Positions 18,301 through 25,409 of a DNA stretch of 45,242 nt are shown one piece after another. The notes beneath the pieces are model-generated. The model saw only the letters and a program-made list of their open reading frames with translations, searched no databases and had not been told where the DNA came from. The DNA is from an uncultured Bacillota bacterium (GTDB lineage Bacteria; Bacillota; Clostridia; Lachnospirales; Lachnospiraceae): assembly GCA_958352855.1 (NCBI GenBank), contig CATWQE010000020.1, forward strand, positions 1-45,242. Direction: 5' to 3'. The position numbers and the translations under genes are program-made. Within the stretch, counting starts at the first letter, position 1. Each line of letters opens with the position of its first letter.

Positions 18301-20743
18301 CGTTACCGGTTCTAATCCAAATGCATGGTCCAATACATGGGATTATAAGAATGGTAAGGAAGACGCAACCTTCACACGTTATACACAGACAGCATCCGGT
18401 GTTACCCTGGAAGTAAAAGATGATACTTCAGGAGTAAAGGCTTACTATTATGCAAAGAGTCCAGAGGTGATCTACGGTTATGAAAACCTGGAAAAACTGG
18501 ACTGGGGAAAAGCATTGAATCTGGAGGAATTAAAGGCACAGATTACAGAGGCTCCGGGTCAGCAGTTTATTCCTTTTGTAAAGGTAGTCGACCATGCTGA
18601 TAATATCGCATATTATGGCGGTGATGGAGTTATTGTAGATAATCAGAAACCTGGTCCGGTTGTGACGATTGCGCCAGCAGCTCCTCCATATGGAAAAGGT
18701 GTTTACAAAGCAAGCGAGAATCCGACTTACAATGTAACAGTTACAGAAAATCCGAATTCTCCAAATTCAGGTATTGATTTCATCCATTATACTGTTTACT
18801 GTGACGGAAAAGCTTCTTCTGTACAGACTGTGGAACTGAATAGTGAAACAGAGCGCAAGAAGAAAAAATTCTCTGTAAATCTGGCTGATTTCTATAAAGA
18901 CGGTGATTCTGTCTATATCGTAGTAGAAGCGGCAGACCGGGCAGCAAACCATATGGACAGTTATAGTACGCTGACAAACTCTCAGGATATTGCCATTGAT
19001 AACACAGTACCAACAGGACTGAGAATTGAAATGGACAGTAGTGATGTAAGCAACAGCAAGTATTATAACAATAGCAAGACTGCATATGTTTATGTGACAG
19101 AGCATAATTTTGATCCGAGTTACAGACCGGAAGTGACAGGAACTAATAACAGTGGATTTAGCATTGGCTCCTGGGAAAATATCGGCAAGGATAACTGGAG
19201 ATGCGCAGTAACCTTTACTGGTGACGGTGATTATTCTATGCAGTTTGAATGTGTGGATTTGGCAGGTCATCATTCAGATTCTACAGCAACACTCAGCGAG
19301 TTCACTGTGGATAAGACTTTACCGGAAATGACCGTTTCCTATGACAACAATGATGCAAGAAACGGAAACTACTTCAAGGAAGCACGTACTGCAACCGTAA
19401 CCATTCGTGAACACAACTTCAATGCAGCAGATGTGCGTGCAGCTATTACAGCAAGCCTGGAGGGCAAGGGTGTTTCCACCCCATCTGTTGGCGCTTTCTC
19501 TGGAAGCGGTGATACACACACAGCAAGGGTAAGCTACAGCACAGATGGTGATTATACCTTTGATATCGACTACACAGATATGGCAGGAAACGCAGCAGCA
19601 GATTACACGCAGGACAGCTTTACCGTTGACCTGACTGCTCCGGAACTGGAAATCACAGATGTGGAAGATAAATCTGCAAACAATGATGCGGTTTCACCAA
19701 AGGTAGAAGCAAAAGACGTAAACTATGACGCAAAAGGCGTTACCATTACCCTGACAGGCGCCAACAATGGTCAGGTAGAAGTAGGAACCGTTGTAAGCGC
19801 TATCCAGAATGGACAGTCCATGAAATTCAATGATTTCGCAAGAACAGAGGAAATGGACGACCTGTATAAACTTACTGCAAAAGTAGTGGATAAAGCTGGA
19901 AATGAGACAGAAAAAGAAATCATGTTCTCTGTAAACCGTTATGGTTCTATATTCGTCCTGGATGATGACACTAAAGACTGGTTAATGACAGATGACGAAT
20001 ATACCTACATCAGAGAGGAAAAGGAAGTAGGAATTCGTGAAATCAATGTGGACAACATTGAATCCAGAAGCATCACAGTAAATCGTGACGGTGAACTGGC
20101 AAGTCTGAAGGAAAATACGGACTTTACCGTAAAAACTTCAGGTTCTGAAGCGCAGTGGAAGGAAGCGCATTACACCATTGCAAAAGAGAACTTTGCCAGG
20201 GAAGGTAACTATACAGTTATTCTGAATACACAGGATGAAGCGCAGAACAGCATGAACAACACCAGTGTAAAGAAGGCTAATAAAAATCTTCCAATCGAAT
20301 TCGCAGTAGATAAAACAGCTCCAACGGTTGTTGTATCTGGTGTGGAAAATGATGCACAGTACCGCCTGGCAGAGAAAACCATGACCGTAGATGCCAAGGA
20401 CAATCTTGCTCTTACAAAAGTGACAATCAATATTGACGGTACAGAAAAGGTTTACGAAGGCGAAGAACTGATGAAAGACAACGGTGTCATTGAGGCAGCG
20501 ATTGCAAGCGCAAACCGTTGGCAGAGCATTGAAATTACTGCAGAGGATGCAGCCGGAAATGTACTGGGACAGTCTGAGCAGAAGCTGGAAGGAGAGCCGG
20601 TAGTGCTCCGTATTCTGGTAACACCAAATATTGTGATTCAGTATTATATGAATAAGCCACTCTTCTACGGTTCTATTGCTGCTGTAGTTGTGATGCTGGG
20701 ACTGATTGTATTTCTTGTATGGAGAAAGAGACAGCAGAAATAA
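12374..20743 (+). CDS. Giant membrane-anchored cell-surface protein with Ig-like repeats (2789 aa)
   Basis: The product is about 300 kDa. A signal peptide (~1-37, ending VVHASG) is followed by an Ig-like region, a carboxypeptidase-regulatory-like beta sandwich (~145-211), a Big-type segment (~225-310) and a YDG-like domain (~565-660). From ~1150 to ~2420 there are at least seven related Ig-like modules. Each pairs a front motif of the type YY...RTATVTIxEHNF with an end motif of the type FDIxYTDxAGNxxxDxFTVDxxxP; modules start near nucleotides 15820, 16195, 17270, 17615, 18000, 19050 and 19350. It ends in a membrane helix (~2763-2782) and a short basic tail RKRQQK. There is no LPXTG motif, so it is anchored by the helix, not by sortase. 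Starting at ATGA within the preceding gene, it lies inside the signalling operon. It could be an adhesin or a structural/periplasmic-space component of the secretion system (inferred). Confidence 0.9.
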   Translation: MKEKRTIFQRVLAFMLSLVMVFGLIVTPDFAAVVHASGMGGEEEPAPQAAAKTYTVSLSMKEQGTYYVGNTYGISASATDENGTPLQGGAWSASSVGAEVKEDSTNGGFTFSASSAGAYTITAQYQDENGSGEQSISISVAEKPTVTVTGKVVDAYKNLPISDANVVFDNNNGSKVETTTGDNGVFSATLIQNESYTMTVSKDGYGSYTGNPKAYTTGTTEADVVLTTNQKPILSAPGSITYNDKTQQVTLEGPDGWGIENVSSDATSILEATKNGDRSVNLTPIGIGSSTVTVTAHGVSSSVAIQVVQDTVVPKLQITKDSTAISETNKVYPKDKIFAKLTLQSKVDNNVSVNEGNVVMSLMKKGTSGVYEVVTDKQGKPVQSEVLTLSPQNSSVEWKNIEIPEKGDYTIGYTYTKGANGYYTSVSDVTAIGTGFSVGYKTGQEITFKSDKLTNVTYGGTSSVEFTAKVADKTRAKDVKNWIVTENSNENVKDFVVQITSVSDTDKNGLYDVKGSVTFRAVKAVEAVANGGFTLTFSHVDDTHATDKVYEDAVGTCGQFKIAPKELTVNSVTYNSAKVYDGTVNANVKEIILDGIVDINQDQTDDEVFVSNYGELVFDGKDAGTHSLDTKIKPLVLGGKDSANYTINQETNIKDKKNKGKIAKRIISVKVPDGIKIGYLSDKLNETDLNVIITQEVTKNQTTSFGNFVLGEGTESIKQIIEKSYLPTFKVVTQGSSADIINKTSGMDPYNIIAIAPTENDLMKNYEYDFSVDSVVGTMEIVASDIERGIHYQIQENTNTYIADEGKKIWVREGADFVIEAITGNGYSTVQQPCPTNVSQDGTFTFNLQQTKGNTVIAISKEKKESYLVENSQPTGTIQISDHTPSFSDIVLNTITFGIFKKKDASFTLTAEDTQSGIKKMQYAVVSYEDYKNGIGEDKDAAKAYLDRLSWEDYTEAVNFAKEQNSVVCAKLEDNVGHITYISTEGIVIDGTAPSIDLSIRGNNQSGYYNDDITVDVKVENSAKFYSGIDSITYRILVNDKVLVDKKGEELKTLYTGPKGGREAGDLKKDAVYDSTRKEKPDEAIRISAEECNINAGPGDSNVVQVEVTVTDRAGNEDKKTIDFNIDQNNPDLKVSFGKDEEGPKIHNDHAYFKNQRTATIEINEANFDPSGLNVEINSGSIDAVELEKEWQHEGTKHTLTYSFGKNTNTDKDFTFDVSYTDNAGNKAEMTDETGYNKKFTIDRVAPVVSSVEYAQMVGSNTRPFTPGKLEEERYYGTTGGGAVYADIAITERNFNSADKIDSVTVGQPGENYKEWYAEWTSTEGQSQDTHTFRVNYPGDANYTYDLEFTDLAGNSIADYKADYFTVDTAEPSAKMKVNKFDTAWDAFVNAITFGLFTNDKDAKVEIYNVADVTSGHEDNEFAKNQVVYKVYNEASDLSESEFKNLSDTEWETYDEKKNIPVPPNKNYVVYAKITDPSGNKKIISSNGFVVDDKLADIEITLPQELGHIYTAEEEEVKIHITVKEPEKYYSGLKTVGYKVVKDGVVDENMTTVTGGVETVPFTSFDVPQTNEIGVQTFETDVIIDKEANNSNHVALYVQAVDKAGNVTTKVQEIAIDITAPTIELTFDNNNVENAKYYQKPRTATVKITERSENFNENNVKLDIKNKQNDNQATVSEWTTTKDAEGNYDKDTHTATVTFDKDGDYNMTVDFKDNAGNAAEQVKVEEFTIDNIDPELKVVYDNNDVLNEKYYNAPRKATLTINEHNFRASDVKITMTAENNHQPVELPIVSEWETDPDPKKADLHTATILYDKDAEYTFDIEYTDLSGRKIADYEKDVFVVDNIDPEITVNYFAVKADGTRVDITEDVDASSKDAIKYVNRDYVSFEADMTIKELNFNQEDVEYSANGTKHDTKMEDAKSGWTTQEDGITRTKNIKFVQQDIYKVDLAYADLAGRKAQVVNTAYICLDTIDPEGVLTVTGSNPNAWSNTWDYKNGKEDATFTRYTQTASGVTLEVKDDTSGVKAYYYAKSPEVIYGYENLEKLDWGKALNLEELKAQITEAPGQQFIPFVKVVDHADNIAYYGGDGVIVDNQKPGPVVTIAPAAPPYGKGVYKASENPTYNVTVTENPNSPNSGIDFIHYTVYCDGKASSVQTVELNSETERKKKKFSVNLADFYKDGDSVYIVVEAADRAANHMDSYSTLTNSQDIAIDNTVPTGLRIEMDSSDVSNSKYYNNSKTAYVYVTEHNFDPSYRPEVTGTNNSGFSIGSWENIGKDNWRCAVTFTGDGDYSMQFECVDLAGHHSDSTATLSEFTVDKTLPEMTVSYDNNDARNGNYFKEARTATVTIREHNFNAADVRAAITASLEGKGVSTPSVGAFSGSGDTHTARVSYSTDGDYTFDIDYTDMAGNAAADYTQDSFTVDLTAPELEITDVEDKSANNDAVSPKVEAKDVNYDAKGVTITLTGANNGQVEVGTVVSAIQNGQSMKFNDFARTEEMDDLYKLTAKVVDKAGNETEKEIMFSVNRYGSIFVLDDDTKDWLMTDDEYTYIREEKEVGIREINVDNIESRSITVNRDGELASLKENTDFTVKTSGSEAQWKEAHYTIAKENFAREGNYTVILNTQDEAQNSMNNTSVKKANKNLPIEFAVDKTAPTVVVSGVENDAQYRLAEKTMTVDAKDNLALTKVTINIDGTEKVYEGEELMKDNGVIEAAIASANRWQSIEITAEDAAGNVLGQSEQKLEGEPVVLRILVTPNIVIQYYMNKPLFYGSIAAVVVMLGLIVFLVWRKRQQK

Positions 20744-20786
20744 AAAAGATAAGCAATAAAAATAAAGAAAAAAGTAAGTGAAAGGG

Positions 20787-20813
20787 GGCTGCTGCATTGA
20801 TGCAGCGGCCTTT
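20787..20813 (+). terminator. Possible weak terminator after the giant surface protein gene
   Basis: GGCTGCTGCAT pairs with ATGCAGCGGCC (one G-U pair) around a minimal loop, followed only by TTTCC. The short T run suggests partial termination between the first signalling block and kinase 2. Confidence 0.55.
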
Positions 20814-20826
20814 CCTGTATAAAAAT

Positions 20827-20908
20827 CCGGGTAAAAAGGCGGTAAATACCCGGTCAGTGGAGCTGTTTTAGATTTTAAAGAACAGCTTTAGTGACCGATG
20901 ATTTACCG
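20827..20908 (+). promoter_or_regulatory. Structured leader before kinase 2 with alternative hairpins
   Basis: Outer arms CGGTAAAT (20840-20847) and ATTTACCG (20901-20908) enclose an inner stem (CGGTCAGTGGAGCTGTT with AACAGCTTTAGTGACCG, 20851-20897), giving a nearly continuous 69-nt hairpin. A competing stem, CCGGGTA (20827-20833) with TACCCGG (20847-20853), overlaps both and cannot form at the same time. The element ends 26 nt before the kinase start. It could be a regulatory RNA switch, a protein-binding site or a small palindromic element. Confidence 0.6.
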
Positions 20909-20934
20909 ACAGCATGGGCAAAGGAGCAGCAGTT

Positions 20935-22833
20935 ATGTTTAACGGTGGAGAGATATTAGACGGAACTTATGAGATTTTAAAAGAAATAGGAAGTGGTGGA
21001 ACAGGGGTTGTTTATCTGGCTTACCATAGAAGACTGAAAAAATATGTGGTTGTGAAGAAACTTAAGACTTCCATGAGAGATCCGCAGAAAATCAGGGTGG
21101 AGGTGGACATTCTGAAAGGATTGCACCATCCATATCTGCCACAGGTCTATGATTTCCTGGAACTGGAGGGTGAGGTCTACACCATTATGGACTATGTGGA
21201 GGGAAAAGACCTCCAGCGTTTTCTGGATGAAGGCTTTGTGTTTCAGGAAAAGGAGCTGGTGCGGTGGATGAAACAGCTTTGCCAGGTTCTTGATTATCTT
21301 CATAATCAGCAGCCGCCTATTTATCACAGTGATATTAAACCGGGAAATATTATGATTACGCCAAACGGCGATATCTGTCTCATTGATTTTAATATCTCCC
21401 TGGGCGGTGAGCCGGGAGCGGATATTCTGGGGCTGAGTCCCTGGTATGCAGCGCCGGAACAGTATAAAAAAGCGCAGCTTACCATGGCGCATGAGGATTC
21501 TTCTTTTCTGGTACTGGATGAAAGAATGGACATCTACAGCCTTGGCGCAACCTTTTATTCTTTGATGTCAGGGCTTTTGCCAGACAGAAGTGATTCGGAG
21601 TTTCTGCCTCTTAGTTATCTGGAATTGCCCTATAGTGACGCTTTGGTGAATATTGTAGAGAAAACCATGGAACCGGAGCCTGAAAAACGATATTCCACGG
21701 CCTCAGCACTTGGGAAGGCGCTGGATTATATTTACAAGATGGATACAGAATATCGGAGGCTTCAATGTCAGAGCAGGGCTATTGTGGCAGGATGCGGGGC
21801 TTTAATAGTTACCGGTATTTTGCTTTGTGTTTACGGTGTCCAGACAGGGAACCGGCAAGCCTATGAAACTGCCTGCGGGGAATTTCAGGATAGTGTTGCA
21901 GAGTATGAAGATGCGCAGAGTGTTCAGTTGGGACTTGATATATTAAATGACAGGCGGTTTCAGAATATTTTAAAGAAAAATCCAGAGGATAAGGCAGAAA
22001 TTCTTCATGCAGTAGGAGGCATTTATTTTGCACAGGAGGATTATGAAACAGCAGTGGAATATTATGAGGAGGCAGTGGAAGAATATGGACAGCCTTCTTA
22101 TTATCGGGATTTGGTTCTTGCAGCAGTGCGGACAGATGATGTGGGACTGGCAGAGAGGAAGTTAAGAGAGGCAAAAAGACAGGGTTTAAAAGATGAGGAG
22201 CTGATCCTTACCCAGCAGGAAGTAGCTTATGCCAGGAGTGAAATGGACAGGGTAATAGAAATTGCAGAAACACTGTCAGAGAGTAAAAACAGCGAGATTG
22301 CAGGCTACAGCAGTCTGTTGGGAGCCAAAGCCTATGGAGAATTGGGAGATTATGAGAAGCAGGCAGAATTTCTGGAAAAAGCCTATGACCTGGGACAGGA
22401 TAAGAGGTGTCTCAGGGAACTGGGAGGAACCTATCTGGAGGCAGCCAATTCTCAGGGAATCAAAAGCAGGAATGAATATTTAGCTAAGGCAGAAGAGTGT
22501 TATGAGAAATTGCAGAAGTTCTATGGTGTATCTTACCGGGACCAGATGAATCTGGCAGTGATACAGGAAAACCTTGGGAAATATGCAGAAGCTGAGAAGA
22601 GTTTGAAGAAACTGGTAAAGCAGTATCCGGAAGAATATGAGATTTACATGCATCTTACTTATATTTCCCTGAAGAAGCAGGAAGGAAAAGACTGGGAACA
22701 ACGGGATTATGCCAGGACTTTGGAATATTATAAAAAAGCAGAGCAGTCCTATAAAAAGGCCGGGAGGCCTCAGGATGGCGCTATGGCAGAACTGGAGGAG
22801 TATGTAGCTCAGATAGAAGGAGGAAGGCAATGA
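20935..22833 (+). CDS. Membrane Ser/Thr protein kinase 2 with atypical catalytic motifs and TPR region
   Basis: The 632-aa product parallels kinase 1: kinase domain (~11-265), membrane helix (~281-304) and an extracellular region with TPR-like repeats (HAVGGIYFAQEDYETAVEYYEEAV, NLGKYAEAEKSLKKL). ATG 20935 is preferred over 20914 because AAAGGAG lies 8 nt upstream and the N terminus then aligns with kinase 1. Lys41 and catalytic Asp133 are kept. HRD is changed to HSD (YHSDIKPGN) and DFG to DFN (residues 151-153). Loss of the DFG glycine and the HRD arginine may mean low or unusually regulated activity. Its topology (kinase fold, one helix, extracellular helical domain) recalls EssB/YukC of the Firmicutes ESX system, a pseudokinase, which it might replace; this is inference. 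The stop overlaps the next small gene (ATGA). Confidence 0.9.
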   Translation: MFNGGEILDGTYEILKEIGSGGTGVVYLAYHRRLKKYVVVKKLKTSMRDPQKIRVEVDILKGLHHPYLPQVYDFLELEGEVYTIMDYVEGKDLQRFLDEGFVFQEKELVRWMKQLCQVLDYLHNQQPPIYHSDIKPGNIMITPNGDICLIDFNISLGGEPGADILGLSPWYAAPEQYKKAQLTMAHEDSSFLVLDERMDIYSLGATFYSLMSGLLPDRSDSEFLPLSYLELPYSDALVNIVEKTMEPEPEKRYSTASALGKALDYIYKMDTEYRRLQCQSRAIVAGCGALIVTGILLCVYGVQTGNRQAYETACGEFQDSVAEYEDAQSVQLGLDILNDRRFQNILKKNPEDKAEILHAVGGIYFAQEDYETAVEYYEEAVEEYGQPSYYRDLVLAAVRTDDVGLAERKLREAKRQGLKDEELILTQQEVAYARSEMDRVIEIAETLSESKNSEIAGYSSLLGAKAYGELGDYEKQAEFLEKAYDLGQDKRCLRELGGTYLEAANSQGIKSRNEYLAKAEECYEKLQKFYGVSYRDQMNLAVIQENLGKYAEAEKSLKKLVKQYPEEYEIYMHLTYISLKKQEGKDWEQRDYARTLEYYKKAEQSYKKAGRPQDGAMAELEEYVAQIEGGRQ

Positions 22834-22955
22834 GCGGATGGGGATTTATGGTTCTTGGAATGATTCTTACAGGTGTGGGAATTCTGGGGCTGTCTGTTGG
22901 CATGGTGATGACCGGCAGGAAAAAACAGAAGATTAAGGAAGAACAGCAGATATAG
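22830..22955 (+). CDS. 41-aa single-helix membrane microprotein
   Basis: A short ORF overlaps the kinase 2 stop codon as ATGA and follows GGAGGAAGG. It encodes MSGWGFMVLGMILTGVGILG, more hydrophobic residues, and then a basic/acidic tail (GRKKQKIKEEQQI). It is one glycine-rich membrane helix with the tail predicted inside. The next gene follows 11 nt later with its own AGGAGG, which overlaps this stop codon. Tight packing and a good ribosome-binding site argue that it is real. Function unknown; it may be a small subunit or kinase modulator. Confidence 0.65.
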   Translation: MSGWGFMVLGMILTGVGILGLSVGMVMTGRKKQKIKEEQQI

Positions 22956-22966
22956 GAGGAAGGCTT

Positions 22967-23314
22967 ATGAGATGTCCTAATTGTCATTCCGTGGTAGGGA
23001 ATAATTATGGTCTGTGTCAGTATTGTGGTTATGATATCGGAGAATATGTAAGGTCTGTGCAGAATGTCAATTTAAAGAAGGAACCAAAGTATTATGACAA
23101 ACATGCAACTGTGTACACTACATCTTACAAGGAAGAACTGACGCAGCCGGCAAGTAATTATGAAAATGGTTATTTTTATTATAAAAGAGCTTATGAGGAT
23201 GAAAAAGATAAGAATGAGAAGTTTAGAAGAACCTTGCTGTATGGGGCTCTTGGCATTGTCCTGGTGCTGCATATTGCAGAGATTCTGGCTTTGGTTGTTA
23301 TTTATCTGTCATAA
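22967..23314 (+). CDS. Zinc-ribbon protein with C-terminal membrane helix (115 aa)
   Basis: The N terminus holds a four-cysteine zinc ribbon (C3, C6, C17, C20; MRCPNCHSVV...LCQYCGYDIG). A Tyr/Lys-rich linker follows, then a charged segment, and a membrane helix near the C terminus (~88-113), so it is tail-anchored with the ribbon in the cytoplasm. Such zinc-ribbon membrane proteins are common in Clostridia and usually have no known role. An AGGAGG ribosome-binding site stands 6 nt before ATG. It lies in the secretion/signalling transcript and may recruit a soluble partner to the membrane, which is inferred. Confidence 0.8.
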   Translation: MRCPNCHSVVGNNYGLCQYCGYDIGEYVRSVQNVNLKKEPKYYDKHATVYTTSYKEELTQPASNYENGYFYYKRAYEDEKDKNEKFRRTLLYGALGIVLVLHIAEILALVVIYLS

Positions 23315-23350
23315 GAAAAATTATAAGACACAGCAGAGGAGGAGAAGAGA

Positions 23351-24925
23351 ATGAAGAAGAAAAACCTTGTTATTTTAGCGCTGATTCTTCTGGTTCTTGT
23401 GGGGACTGGAATTGGTGGATTTTTTCTTATTAAGGGGCAGATGTCCGAAAAAGTATATAAAGAGAAGATGGCAGAAGGAAGGAAATATTTATCTCAGATG
23501 AAATATGAGGAGGCGGTGGCTGCTTTTGAGTTTGCTCTGGAAGAAAAACCGGAGGAGGAAACCCCGTATATTTCTATTTACCGTACAAGAGTTGCCCAGG
23601 GAGAACTGCGGCTGGCTCAGAGAATTTTGCGTCAGGGTTATCAGGCAACAGGAAGTGAGAGGATTTCAGGTCTGTTGGAAACCTGTGAGGCAAAGATAGG
23701 GGAGTCCAAAGGAATTTCTAAGGAAACGGGAGAAAATGCAGAGAACCTGGAAGAACTGTCTCAGAATGTAACCATTAACACTGCCATGCTGCAGAAATTG
23801 GAGAAGTATACATATGCCAGTTATACCAAAGAGTTTGGTAAATATATATCAAACGAGATGTCAGGTGAGAAACTGGAAATAGTACACAGTGGCATTGAAG
23901 CAGTATTCATTTACCAAAACAGAGAAAATCAGAAGGAAGCGGTAAATACAGCGAGAAAACTGCCAAATAAAAACGCAAAACCTGTGTCCGTCCGCCTGGC
24001 AAATGTTGGGATGCTGTTTAAGAATTTCAGCGGTGGATTAAGCTTTGAAAGATTGTCTTCTATTGCAGGTACTGTTGTAGAATGTGAATATAACGAGGAA
24101 ATAGAATCATATGTAGATATTTTTACATACCGGGATTGTAAGATTGAAATTGCCTGTAAGGAAAATGGCGATATTGTGAAACCTTCTGCATGGAACCGCA
24201 TTACGCCGCCGGAAGGAAATGAAGAAGATGAGAAGGTGGTTGTAGACGGAGTTATTATTAATGCCATAGACGGACAAGGTCTGGAAGAGGTACATCTTAT
24301 CTTTAAGGATAGTGGGAACGGGCAGGTTATAGAAGAGGTGGATACGGATTCTCATGGTAATTATGAGGCAAAGCTGCCTGAGGGTACATATGAGGTAGAA
24401 GTAATGAAAGATGGATTCATTACAGATGCTTTTGAAGTGGAGGTAGAAGAAGGACAGCCTGTCAGTGGCGAACAATTTCCATTGTCACCGGAACTGGGAG
24501 CCGGGGAAATCCGTATTGTACTTACCTGGAATGCATATCCAACAGATCTGGATGCTTATATTAAAGGAAGAACGTCCTCAGGAGAATCTGTTTTTATTTC
24601 TTACAGACATAAGGTAGAAAAAATAGATGGTGAGATTGCAGCAGAGTTAGATGTAGACGAAAGAGCAGGATTTGGACCTGAAACCATTACCATATATGCA
24701 GATGGCGATTATGAATTTTCAGTAGTTGATTTTACCAATACAGGGGATATCGGAAGTTCAGGAGCGCAGGTCAAAGTTTATATGGGAGGCAGCAGTACAC
24801 CGGAGATTTTTAATATTCCCAGGGAAGAAGGGGTTCTTTGGGAGGTATTTCGAATTGAAGATGGAAGGATTATTCCGGTAAATGAGATTCCGTCTTCTCC
24901 AAATTTAAATTATGCAACAAAGTGA
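23351..24925 (+). CDS. Membrane-anchored TPR protein with carboxypeptidase-regulatory and YfaP-like (DUF2135) domains
   Basis: The 524-aa product has an N-terminal membrane helix (~6-28, uncleaved signal anchor) and an extracellular TPR-like part (YLSQMKYEEAVAAFEFALEEKPEEETPYISIY). A middle region with no family I can name comes next, then a carboxypeptidase-regulatory-like beta sandwich (~297-375, ending GTYEVEVMKDGFITDAFEVEV) and a C-terminal YfaP/DUF2135-like domain (LTWNAYPTDLDAYIKG, FGPETITIYADGDYEFSV). DUF2135 proteins are secreted, and their role is not well defined. AGAGGAGGAGA precedes the ATG. The gene sits between two signalling genes and could be an extracytoplasmic scaffold for substrate passage or surface assembly (inferred). 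Confidence 0.82.
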   Translation: MKKKNLVILALILLVLVGTGIGGFFLIKGQMSEKVYKEKMAEGRKYLSQMKYEEAVAAFEFALEEKPEEETPYISIYRTRVAQGELRLAQRILRQGYQATGSERISGLLETCEAKIGESKGISKETGENAENLEELSQNVTINTAMLQKLEKYTYASYTKEFGKYISNEMSGEKLEIVHSGIEAVFIYQNRENQKEAVNTARKLPNKNAKPVSVRLANVGMLFKNFSGGLSFERLSSIAGTVVECEYNEEIESYVDIFTYRDCKIEIACKENGDIVKPSAWNRITPPEGNEEDEKVVVDGVIINAIDGQGLEEVHLIFKDSGNGQVIEEVDTDSHGNYEAKLPEGTYEVEVMKDGFITDAFEVEVEEGQPVSGEQFPLSPELGAGEIRIVLTWNAYPTDLDAYIKGRTSSGESVFISYRHKVEKIDGEIAAELDVDERAGFGPETITIYADGDYEFSVVDFTNTGDIGSSGAQVKVYMGGSSTPEIFNIPREEGVLWEVFRIEDGRIIPVNEIPSSPNLNYATK

Positions 24926-25389
24926 GAACTTATAAAATGAGGACACAGGAAAAACGGAAATATTACAAAGCTGCCCAGCGTATTCTGCGGGAAGAATACC
25001 TGGACGGCGCCATTAAAAATGTAGAGGGTATAGGACTTAGTTCCAATGAGCAGAGACTGATGATTGCCCTGAAAATGAAGGGAAGCAAAGGCGCTGGCTA
25101 TGTGTTTGACCCTGCCAGAGAGGTGCGGATTGGACGTAACAGGGAAGAAAATGATATTTGCGTTCAGGATCTGGCAACTTCCGGGGAACATTGTAAGATT
25201 TTTCTCTACGAGGGACAGTTATGCATTGAAGACCTGAATTCTTCCAATGGAACAGTGCTAAGAAGGGGACTTCGGGGGAGTCAGACTTTATTTGGGAAAA
25301 TGGCTTTTCTGCAGAATCACACAAAAATCATAGTAGGGAATAATTGTTTTTTGCTGACTGTTTTCTACTGTGATGTTTCAGCGGAATAA
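24922..25389 (+). CDS. Soluble FHA-domain protein (155 aa)
   Basis: The C-terminal two thirds are a clear FHA domain: VRIGRNREENDICVQD, the conserved ATSGEHCKI (Ser-x-x-His), and IEDLNSSNGTVL. FHA domains bind phospho-Thr peptides. The N-terminal ~50 residues are charged and helical. There is no membrane helix, so it is a cytoplasmic adaptor. A GTG at 24922 overlaps the preceding stop (GTGA); the alternative is ATG 24937 (150 aa), and neither has a strong ribosome-binding site, so the exact start is open. The next gene encodes the EssC-like motor, which has its own FHA domain. A role in linking kinase activity to the motor is inferred. Confidence 0.88.
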   Translation: MRTYKMRTQEKRKYYKAAQRILREEYLDGAIKNVEGIGLSSNEQRLMIALKMKGSKGAGYVFDPAREVRIGRNREENDICVQDLATSGEHCKIFLYEGQLCIEDLNSSNGTVLRRGLRGSQTLFGKMAFLQNHTKIIVGNNCFLLTVFYCDVSAE

Positions 25390-25409
25390 AAGTTGAGGAG
25401 AAAACAGAT

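Noticed and set aside
12374..20743. Sortase-anchored LPXTG adhesin
   Set aside because: No LPXTG-like motif precedes the C-terminal helix. The protein ends in a plain membrane anchor with a short basic tail.
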